64,000 nucleotides of DNA. Source: Pterois miles (Eukaryota > Chordata > Actinopteri > Perciformes > Scorpaenidae). Every line of letters starts with the position of its first letter. Position 1 is the stretch's first letter. The DNA lies in NCBI GenBank assembly GCA_947000775.1, contig CAMQGK010000463.1, positions 3,971,501 to 4,035,500 of the forward strand. Reading direction: 5' to 3'. A program made the position numbers and the translations under genes. This document shows positions 36,601 to 48,600 of this stretch, one piece after another. The notes below the pieces were generated by a model. The model searched no databases. It had not been told where the DNA came from and saw only the letters and a list, made by a program, of their open reading frames with translations.

Positions 36601-39600
36601 TCGACTCAGATTGTGTTATTCAGCTTTCACAGAAACCTTTTTATCAATGTAGGTGAATCACAGCAGGTTTTTTTTTGCTCCCAGAAGTTAAGATTTCTCT
36701 GTGAGAAAATAATAGAAAGTAAATATCTCTACTTTTTAAATGTGAGAAAACAACTTGGAAAAAAAATCAACTTTGTGTGCTTTTCAAGCTTGAAATTAAT
36801 GCAATCAACAAAAGTTAAAATTCAGTGAGTCCCACAGAGACAGCTCAGATAACATGCAGTGAAAATGCTGTTGAATGACACAGAATAAGATAAGAACGCT
36901 GATCCTGTTAGGAGCTGGAGCCAGTACGGCAAAGGGGTACACCCTGGACAGGTCGCCAGTCCATCGCAGGGCACATAGAGACAGACAACATCTCACTGCA
37001 GGCAATTTAGAGTCATCAATTATCTGAACCTACCATGGGAGGAAGCTGGAGAACCCAGAGAAACCTATGCAAACATGGGGAACATGGAAACTCCACACCG
37101 ATGGGCTCCAAACTGTATTCAAACTTGCGACCCTCTTACTGTGAGGCAACAGTGCTAACCAGTGCAGCACCATGCAGCCCTCCTCAGCTGACAGTCAATG
37201 AGAAATTACAGACAGACTTACAGACAGACTGTCTGCATCAGTTATGCAAATCTATTGTAGGCCAAGTCAAATCAAGCTCCAGTTCAGAAGCCAATCTCAC
37301 TGGAAAGACAAGTCACTCCGTCAGAGTTTTTGGAAAGTCTCCAGTTGAACCATTTTGTCTATAATAATTTCATTGGTTGAAGTCAGGCAACAACCTCTGG
37401 AGAAGTGAAGCCAATGAGGAAGTTCCTCAATTTCCTTTCTCACTAACCAACTCCTCTGGTTGCAAAAACAAGTCTGTTTGTATAGAAGTCTATGAGAAAA
37501 TTACTCTACTTCTCACTTCATTTATTACCTCAGTAAACATTGTAAACATGAGTTTATGGTCTCAATCCCTAGTTTCAAGTCTTCTTCAATACAGCATGAT
37601 GTTCATTTAGTAAATTATGGTCCCATTTAGAGTCAAATAGACCATAAATGTGCTACCACGGCGTTGTCCAGTCTGGGAGTTGTTTGTGTTTCCGTCTTAT
37701 AACTTTAACCCTTTGACAGAGTGTTTTCAGTTCATGAGAGACAATTTGAATATTTTGATCACCTGAAAATATTCTACTATATAGCTACCTTTTTGATGTG
37801 AATGCACATTTTTTCATGGACAACAGATTATTATAATGGACATAATTAATTATAATATAAATAGTTATATCGTCAACCTAAACCCAGGTTGAAAATAATA
37901 AACATTTTACGGACAGGTTTTTAATGAATATTTCAGACAATGTTTCTGTGTAATTATCGATTTCATTACTAAGTGCCTAACAGCTATACAAGTCAGAGAA
38001 TACGTATTGACCTGTTTTGTCATCCCCCCTCTGTGTCAGGCTCCCCGCTGGCCAATGGCAAGATGCATCTACACAGCTCAGTGAAGCGGAAGTTGGCTGA
38101 GGAGAAAGGCTATGTGTTCGACAAGCGACTCAGGTACAACGTGCGACAGAACGAGAGCAACTGTCGATTCCGAGACATCGTGGTCAGGAAGGAGGAGGGC
38201 TTCACGCATGTCCTGCTCTCCAGCCAAACAACAGACAACAACGCTCTGACACCAGAGGTGAGAACGGGAATGTGCTTTTTCATTGTGTAACTTTTTGATT
38301 GTTGGAGCTCTGTTTGGGAAATATAAAGGAGAGAAGTTGCCTCATTGACTGCTGTAGAGATGCCCTGAAGCTACGCACTTACTCCACAACTGCTCCGGGG
38401 GAGCTTTTCCAGAGACTAGAAAACTGTGGTTTCATTTGACAGCTGCCAGATGTGAATATGTTTAGCTGCATGAATCTTACGCAGAGCATTGTTAAAAAAG
38501 AGTGTGGATACTCAGCAAAAGAGGTTAGGACATAGCTCCTGGGCTCTGTCCTTAGTATTGACACAGTAAACTGCTATCTGCCAAACAAGATTTCTACAAG
38601 TCGAGTAATTAGGGGTACATAATCCAGTACTGTGCCATCTGTTGTTATTGCAGCAAAATGTCAGTTGAACTAGAGAAAGAAATATGCAGCAAGTTCATAG
38701 AGGAGAGCATTATGTAATTATTCATCAAGAGAACTGGAGGCCCTAGAGATGGGCAGATTTCGAATGATTTCCACTTCTTGCCATGTAGAAGTATCACTGA
38801 CATCTCTGCTAGAGATTGCAATGTTGAGGCTAACTTTCCTGTTTTGTCCAATTCGTGTCAAATCATTTGGTTCAAACAAGCTGTTCGCAAGAAGGCATAG
38901 TGATCGCTAATATCTGGAGAATCATCAAAATGTAATATTGAATCCCTCACGGCTCTGCCCTCCCTTTTTTTAGACAGGTAGAGGGTGGAGGACAGGGGAT
39001 GTTCAGGGGTAGATTAAAGGTTAACGGTTGATGTCACGTAGAAGTGGTGTACATCATCTGAGGATTAATTTGAGATGCAGCTCAGTACTGTGTATTGTAG
39101 TCTTAAATAACAAATAATTATTAATTAATGAATTTGTATAATTGAATTGTGAAGGTGTATAAGGGTTCAGAACATTATGATAGAGGTATATGATGGCCAT
39201 CCCCATGCTCTACTATGTCTCATAAGTTGTTGCAGTGATCTTACCTATCAAAATTACTTGTTTGAAATACAAATCAAATTGATAAATATGATCCATAATC
39301 CCACAAATACGACATTAAGACACTGAGACCTTGAAGAACACCACTCAAACTTTTGACATTTTGACGCGTCTGTTGTCGAAACTGCTCAGAAACCCCCTTA
39401 TTGTCAATCTACCAAGGAAAGCCATCCATCTTTTGAATGCCCTAGGTCTAAAAGTTAAAACAAAAATGGTCTCACTATATCAAATGACTACTCTGGGGAC
39501 TAACATCATCACACATGAATACAGTTGTACTCATTTGATCCACAACAGTCTCAGCTTTCCAGTCATACCCAATTTATGCAATTCTAAGGCTGTTTCGGGC

Positions 39601-42600
39601 CGGGGTGGCTAACCAGTCAGAGACTACGAGCCACATGTTTTACTGTGTTACTGCAAAGAGCCACATCATACACATGGGCACACATGACCTGCCCCCATCC
39701 CTTCCTTTCACTCTCTCTCACACACAGACCTCCGCTCAGCCAAATTTACTGGAAATGTCACACATCAGCATGATAATGATAAAAATTGACTCCTACAGTA
39801 CTAAGACCATAGACCAGTTTTTTTTTTTTCCAACAATGAACATTGTGTGCACTGCCTCACAAACAAGCTCTCAGTTCAACCCAGTCTACAAACAAGAATA
39901 TAATAATTTACAGTAGCATTTTTCTCTTACCATGCATGTTGCTTAATGGGACTTCAGGTATTCCTTGCCTTGAACAATCCTTTTCAAAACTGGTTTGACT
40001 CTTATAATGTTATAATGACCATATCATTTCACTATAAATGTGATTTAGATTTATTTTAGACAGAGAATGGTGAAGAAAGGTGTGCTCATTCGTAAGTAAT
40101 AGTTATAATCTGCAATTAAAATCCTGTACTATATTCATTCATGGAGCCCTGCAAGTCACTGCATGTTCTCCAACACTGTCCTGCACATATTTCAGAATAA
40201 AAGCCTTGTGTTAACAAATGGAGTTCTGCCCACAGAAAAAAAAAGTTTGAGGGCTTTTATTTTGAAATAAAAGCAGGAAGTGTTGATTTAAAAATACATC
40301 TTGACTTTTTTCATGTCTGCGACATATTCTACAGATATTTAGACTTTAAAACTGTAGTTGCTGATATGATGTCAATATACAGTCAAACGATCACTTTCAC
40401 TGTCTGTTGCTGCCGTGAGCCGCACGCAGCGTGCATTAAAAATAGGCGAGACCTCCAATCTCTAGAAGAGACGCAGCTGAGACGTGCGTGAGACGCCGAA
40501 ATGAAAAACAACAGGTAATGCAGCCGCCACACGCTCCTCACGCGTGTGGACTGTTAGAGGCTTAAGAGCCGCATGAAACCGGGCAAAGAGCCGCATGCAG
40601 CTGGTGAGCCGCGGGTTGGCCAGGCCTGGTTTAGGGAAACAACACATTTTTGATTAGGCGAAAATGGCGCATTTATACAGCGTGTTTTATGTCTGTAACT
40701 GCATGTGATTATCATAAAGTGGGCATGTCAGTAAAGAGGAGACTTTTCATTTTCATTCACATATCTTGAGGTAAAAGGACCCTTTTGAAAATCGCCATGG
40801 CAGTTTATCCTTGCCTTAACTTACCATAACTTTAAACATTATTTAGCCTCCTTTGCAACAAGTGAACGGTACAGTTCCTTAGGTTTTCTAGTTCTATCTA
40901 ATATCAGTATCTCCACTCCACCTTTAAAACTGAGCTGGCTCAACCTCTGAAAGAGAATAGCAGCCAGGCTGTTGGATTTTTAAGAAATGCTGAAAAAGAG
41001 GCTCAAACTATTCAACAATCTGTCTGCTTGACTTTTACAATGTTATCCAGATACTTCAATACAAAAGCAGCTATTAAAACATAATGATCCATTTTGCTTT
41101 TTGCAAAATGTCATGATGACTTTAAACAGATGTTCGTGCTTGATGAAATTTAGAACAACAAGAACGTCTTAGTGAATTGTGAATAGATGACTGATTTACC
41201 AGTACATTGAACCCATGTAAACATGATCTTTCTATTTTTAGGAGCACTTTTGATTAGGTCTGATGATTTGCCGGCTGAGTCTCCTCTACAGGCATTTAGG
41301 CTGCGTAATCCACCAGCTGTGTTCACTGGCTTTTGACATGTTTTCTCTCAGTCTCCTCAGCAATTTGTCGATCACCTGCTAACTCCATGTCAATCAAACT
41401 TCTCGTGGCAGAGCAAACTCTTTATTCTTAATTCAGGAGCTGCACTGATATAGTATAACCTTTCACAGTGATGGACAGTTCTATCAAAGCCTATAATTTT
41501 TACATTGATCCAACACTACGTATTTTGGAGTGTTCATGTGTAGACTTTTGTTTGCCATTGTCACACTGTGCTCCTTAACATGAGCCATTCTCGAAGAAGA
41601 TGATAAAAAAATGACAGATTATGTGATTTAATGGCTCTGTACTCTGATGCTGCAGCATCTTGCATTGTGATGACCCACTTGTAGAATTTTCCGCCTGCAG
41701 GAAAAGTGGCAGCATGTGATTGGTTGCTCATTTCCACACTCCAATCAACAACAAGCTGCTCCATTAACATTTCCGCTGGAAGTATTCAGTCACCCGCTTT
41801 CACAGTTCAGTAGATGCTTTCCTCCAGTCTGTTCACTTTTAGACATCCGTGCATTGATGATTGCGACATTTTGTAACCTTCAGTGTAATTGCTTTTAAAT
41901 TTTTACGATTAACATGCCTTAATGTGACATTTGCTCAGCACTAACTGATATTGACCCTGCACAGCTCAGGTCTATATTTACAATTCACTTTGTTGATATA
42001 CTAATGAAGCATATCATAAAAACTATTCTAGTTTGTTAATTTAGGAACATTTGAAAACAATCTATCACAAGTTGACACTTGGAAAACATTTAAACAAAAT
42101 AGTGTTTTTTGTTTTTTTTTTTTACAGATTTTTTAGAAGTCTGTTAATATAATAGTGAGTTCAGTCACAGATAATGGCATGTGTCACAGTCATTCACCTC
42201 TGGATCATAAATCTAAGTAAACAGGATTTTCCTCCCCTCAGATTGTAGGATGCGCCTCAGATCTTCCACAGAGGGTGGCTCTCGCTTTGATATAGCGCTG
42301 TGTGCACGGCAGCCTGTACTTCACAGGCACTGAAGTGGCCTAAACTGTGTGTGCACATGTGTGTGTACATGTGTGTGTACTTTCATGTGTGACAGTAAGC
42401 CCGTAAGCTGTGGGCTTATCAAAAAGCTCTGATAGCACCCTCTCTGTCGCTCAGTCTTTGAAGCTACAGGAACAAGAGAGTCTGCGGATGTGCCTACTGA
42501 ATGGCTTTCATAAATCTTCAAAAATATCCTAGAACATTATTTATCCAAACACTCAATGCTTGCTTTAAGTGAGAAAATTAACTGATACTCTTTCTGTCAC

Positions 42601-45600
42601 ATTTCTGGCTTAACACACCCTCTTCTTCGTTGCCCTCTTCATCTGTGCTATACTGCTGTTCAAATGTTTTTGAAGATCCTGTGTTGTATGATGTTTTGAT
42701 AGTTCAATTAAGCAACACAATGACTACAAGAATCTGAAATAATTCATTTTATAGGTCTGCAAATTTCATGGTAATTAGGTGATAATTAGCAAGTAACCTA
42801 TTTGAATTGCTGCCAAATTATCCCAATATTTACTTTATCAAAAATGACTAAACTATAAACATTGTGTAATAATTATATTCTAAAATAGCATGTAATGGTT
42901 AAAATAAGGCATGAAAAGCGGACGCAGAAGCGGATCAGACACTTCTGATCAGACACAAATCTCACCATTGTGACTTATCATCTACAGAAATGTAACCTGG
43001 TAGCTAATGTAATGATTCAAGGAGTTTTTAAAGAGATTTCAAATAAGTTATTTGTTAATTATTGTCTGTTTATCAGCAGACAGGGAAATAAAGCATAGCA
43101 ATCAACTTTATATTCTTTTCCTGGAAATGTATGAAACAAATTACAAGCTATTGGGAAGTAGAGGAATATAATTATTAAATCATGTTTATAATAAAGTCAT
43201 TTTGATACAGTTTGAGGTAAATATTGGGGTAATTTGGCAGTAATTCCAAAGAAATTTCAATTTCTAGATCTTGATCACTCTCATTAGGCATCTGTAGGGT
43301 ATATTTGTAAGTGCTGTATATGTTGACCTGAATCCTGTACACCTGTCTTTAATAATTTAGAGGGAAAAAGAGTCCCAGTAGGCCTTTTGCACAACAAACA
43401 TTGTGACTTGTCATAGCAGGAAAAGCACAGGTTACTAATAACATTGACTGCGTCTCTGTTCTATTCAAATGGGGTCATGTTTATCGTGTATGTGAATGCC
43501 CCCCTCTTGTCATACTCGCAACCTCGTAAGTGGAAAGAAAGCTCAGAGTTCACAACTTCAGATGTGTTTGTTGATGTTTTCAGAAATGGCAGAGGCCATT
43601 GAAGTTCATTTTTTGGTAAATGATAAGTGAATATATTGTAATTTGAGTCGTATATCGTAATTCTTCGTAATTTTATGAGGAAAATGTTGATATTCTCAAC
43701 AACCTCATCTTTCTCCTCTGTCATTATGCCTTACGCACTTGCTGCTGGCTAAATTGTTTCCTCTCTGGTTCGAGACACTGGCAGTAATGTTAATTTTGCT
43801 GTTGCTTAGCAGCACGATTTAACCTCTTGAACAACAAGCATATGGCGTACATGACTTCCCATGTTGTAAACACAAGTACAAGTTTCATTTAAAGGCGCCT
43901 GGGCTGCTTTTCATGATGCTAACCTACGCTTCCTCACATCCTCTCATCGTTCCCCCTTCATTAGCATAATGAAACAAAGAACAAAACTGATAAGATGTGG
44001 AAACTATTTGGTCGTTGCATAGCATCATCAGCGCCCAGCAGCAAAGCTACACTTGAAAACGACTGCCGGACGCCAGTAAAACATCCCCCAAAAATGCCGT
44101 ACAAGAAAAGTAATACAACATTATTTCAGCTCTATTGTCATACTTTTAATGTCTCTACCGAAATGGCCTGTGTTGAACGATAAAAATACCATAAATATGC
44201 CTACTATTATAAGTATAAATAGCTGCTTCCCAGAGGAACATAAAGTGAGCGATGGACATAAATGGAAGTTTGAAAAATCCAGCACACAGATTTTGAGGGA
44301 AATTTCAAACTTTTTCATGTCAAGGATCTCCAAAATTGATGATCAATAGACCACAGACCATGTATGTATAATAGGCAGTGTCCTGTGCTTTTGCCCTGCA
44401 TGTTAGTAAATAGCCTACAACTAAATTAAATTCTGTTTACATCAGGCTGCTAGCACTACTAGCTAGCCTGATAGCCTGATAGCCTGATAGCCTGATAGCC
44501 GATAGCCGGCTGTTTGGGAACACACGTTAATACAGCCACTATGGTACAGGCTTACAGCATACAGTCTATGGGTGTATTATAATGGTACAGGCTTACAGCA
44601 TACAGTCTATGGGTGTATTATTATGGTACAGGCTTACAGCATACAGTCTATGGGTGTATTATAATGGTACAGGCTTACAGCATACAGTCTATGGGTGTAT
44701 TATTATGGTACAGGCTTACAGCATACAGTCTATGGGTATATTATTATGGTACAGGCTTACAGCATACAGTCTATGAGTGTATTATTATGGTACAGGCTTA
44801 CAGCATACAGTCTATGGGTGTATTATTATGGTACAGGCTTACAGCATACAGTCTATGGGTGTATTATTATGGTACAGGCTTACAGCATACAGTCTATGGG
44901 TGTATTATAATGGTACAGGCTTACAGCATACAGTCTATGGGTGTATTATTATGGTACAGGCTTACAGCATACAGTCTATGGGTGTGTTATTATGGTACAG
45001 GCTTACAGCATACAGTCTATGGGTGTGTTATTATGGTACAGGCTTACAGCATACAGTCTATGGGTGTATTATTGTGGTACAGGCTTACAGCATACAGTCT
45101 ATGGGTGTATTATTATGGTACAGGCTTACAGCATACAGTCTATGGGTGTATTATTATGGTACAGGCTTACAGCATACAGTCTATGGGTGTATTATTATGG
45201 TACAGGCTTACAGCATACAGTCTATGGGTGCATTATAATGGTACAGGCTTACAGCATACAGTCTATGGGTGTATTATTATGGTACAGGCTTACAGCATAC
45301 AGTCTATGGGTGTATTATTATGGTACAGGCTTACAGCATACAGTCTATGGGTGCATTATAATGGTACAGGCTTACAGCATACAGTCTATGGGTGTATTAT
45401 TATGGTACAGGCTTACAGCATACAGTCTATGGGTGTGTTATTATGGTACAGGCTTACAGCATACAGTCTATGGGTGTATTATTATGGTACAGGCTTACAG
45501 CATACAGTCTATGGGTGCATTATTATGGTACAGGCTTACAGCATACAGTCTGAGTGTATTATCAGATAAAAGTGATGAATCACAGTCAGTACATCCATTA

Positions 45601-48600
45601 TTACAGCCACATACAGCCAGCAGGAAGCTGGCAGAACAGGATATGTCATATGCTGCATAAAATAACTGGATTCATCTATAAGTTACTTTTACAATTTTTT
45701 AGGACATGATGATTTAAATGAGGGCAATTTAAGTATTCGTACTGGGAAATTTAAAAAAAAATATCCTTCTTTGTATACGTTCATGGCCACAGACTCATTG
45801 GCTTTTTCGGTCCAAAATGGCGGCAGTGCCACAGCAGTAGCATCTGGCGGCTGTTGTCGAAAAAGGCCCTGAGTTTTGTCTCTTTGCGTCTATAGTGTTT
45901 GATGAAAAGCAGCCCATGACCCTGAAATTGTAGCAGCTAAATGGAATTCACCCATCATTAATGTCATTATTTACACTTGTGCTTTTCTTACTGGGACATG
46001 AGAAAATAAATGATCTTGGAAATAGACATTAGAAAATGTAGGACTTTGGTAGAGCGCTCTGAGACACCTGGACTGTGTCCTGAATCATTCCCCATTCACT
46101 CTGCAGTACATCATATTCACTGTCTGTAATTTTATTTGAGTTGAAGTATCTCCATGGCACTCTGCTGCTCTCTAGAGTAAACTACAGTCTGCTCTATAGG
46201 GAGCAGTGAATAGGTGAATGAGGGAGTGGTTTCAGCTGTAGCCCCAGAAAAAGGCAAGCTATTTCTACTTTGAGAGATCAAAAACTACCCTACACAATAA
46301 AGCTTACAATATCAAAAGTCTTCAGGAAACTGGGAAGAACTGAAACAGGAAAAACCTCTGTTGGACTCAATTTTAAAAACACATAAAAACATAATGATTG
46401 CCACCCCTAGAGGTGGTGATTTCATTTCTAGGGAGCTGATGGTTGCTGTTGCAAGTGTCTTTGTTGTGGATACCACCTTTGTTTGTCTACGAATGTCCTC
46501 GAGACATCTGCTCACTGCACACGAATGTCACTTTGACTGGTCTCCTCTTCCTCTCTGTTTCACAGACTGGAACCAGCATCTGCCGGTGTCTGCCTCTTGT
46601 ATCTGAGCAGGATTTTTAGTTCACCTTGCTAGAATAACGTCACTCGCAGCCACTCACGCACACTGATATGCACAGACACACACAGCACATCCAGTTAAAA
46701 CTGGGGACAGATTATGTGCTTGGTCAGACAGAGAATTAAATTCACTTTGAGGTTGAATGGTTAATATGGGTCAGGGGTGATAATCTGATTAAAATGCAGC
46801 AATAATGTGGGCAGATTTGACTGCAGACAGTGATGTGGTGGTCTGGGTTTCTTATCAGGTCAGCTCGCTGACAATGTAGATTTGCTAACTTTCATCATAA
46901 GAGACAAAGGCCAAACACTTGCCTGTTGATGCTGAACAATGCATTGTTGAATTAACTCTTTCCGTTTTGGTGTGCTCAGCTGAAGGCTGACCATTGATTG
47001 ATTTTTTTTCCTAAGAATTTAAAAAAGAGAAAAACATATTGGAGTTGCATTTGCATGAAGAGCCTTTCTTACATCTCAGATTGGTCTCACTCTCCAGCCA
47101 AGAGGAGGAGCTGCTATCAACATACAGTCAAATCAATTGACCCTTTGTTAAGTCCCACCCCTCAAACACAGACAGGCCAATCATTGTGTAGTGCCAGCTC
47201 TGACATTTTGAAGCTTCAAGTTCAGCATTTTGGCCTTTGCCATCGTGGTCTTTTGCAACCACAATTTTTACGAAAGGGTGGAGCAACCGATCACTGAAGA
47301 AAACATTTTTAGGGGACCAAAAAGGTTATAATTAACTTTCATGAACTGAAAACACACTGTGAAAGGGTTACATTTCTGCAGTGAAAACATGGACAACTCC
47401 CAGACCGGGCAACACCGTGGTAGCAACCAGTCAGTCACAAGGTAGCCACAACCCAAAGCATACCCTGCTTTATGGTCCGACTCTAAATGGGACCATGATT
47501 TACTAAATGAACATCATGCTGTATTGAAGAAAACTTGAAACTAGCAAGACCATAAACTCATGTTTTCAATGTTTACTGAGGTAATAAATCAAATGAGAAG
47601 TACCGGTAGGCTCATTTTCTCATAGACTTCTATGCAATCAGACTTATTTTTGCAACCAGAGGAGTCGCCCCCTGCTGGCTATTAGAAAGAATGCAAGTTT
47701 AAGGCTTTAAACTTTGTGCCTGGGGCACATGTAATAGTGATACTCGTTACCCAGAGAGGTTGGAAGGAGATCTGTGTTTCTAAAACGTTACGGTTCTACA
47801 GAAAATCTGTGGAGCTAATATTAACATAGTACAGTACAATAGCACATCATTAACTAGTGTTAACACTGCTATGCTTTACTTGTAAGTGATGTTATAGTGA
47901 ATAAAGACCTACCCGGCTTTACAGGAACAGTGTTGCTCCTTAATTTCATTGGTTGTCTTGATCACCAGGTGATAGTAGTTCACTTCTAGGATGGCTTTAG
48001 ATGGTGTAACTTTCACGCAATTATTTTGTTTCATATTAGATATTGAAAGCTATAGGGGCTCACAACTAAATGTTAACTTCGCTTAACAATGCAACAACAA
48101 TGCGACGAGTCTGATGCTTGCATTAGGGCTGGTGAGCTTTTCGCTCAGTTTGAATGGCCTCTTCATTTACAGTACTCTGCCAGCAATTTATACTGTGAAT
48201 GCAGCTCTCAAATGCATATCGTAAATCTTTCTGTCTACTTCTCTCTGATATTGCAGATCTATATTTCCAGAAATATGCTATTATTTCCTATTATGTTTTA
48301 CTGATATCTTTGAAAATGACAATTTGTCAGGTGTGAAAGCTGGACACGCCTAGCAACAGTAACCAAGGGAGGGGCTTAGCAAAGGGTCAGTTGCAGCAAG
48401 CAAGCAGTCTATGAAGGAAACACGTACATGTAAACATGTTAACTTCTCACTGCAGCCTGAGCTGCTCAGGAAGTGGTGTTAACTAGCTAGAAACAAAGTC
48501 ACCTCCAAAATCTCACTTTTAGATTTTCTATGTATTTCACATCCACATACTATACCAGCATTGTTTTCCAATGGAGAGATGACATTTGTTGTTATTACAT

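Larger units (their letters stand above)
31191..38039 (+). other. CDYL2 intron 2 (6.8 kb), overall contents
   Basis: GT-AG intron. It holds a hAT-family repeat (about 33490-34660), a dispersed repeat (36905-37180) and one arm of an inverted repeat pair (37270-37750). I see nothing definite in 31.2-33.4 or 34.7-36.9 kb. Confidence 0.8.

Noticed and set aside
44541..45551. CRISPR array
   Set aside because: Units are contiguous 41-bp copies with no unique spacers, and the DNA is a vertebrate intron.
44613..45569. 318-codon repetitive open frame (and 239- and 153-codon frames) as a repeat protein
   Set aside because: It is the 41-bp minisatellite read in its three forward frames, all equally open; it lies in a CDYL2 intron with no independent start or splice evidence.
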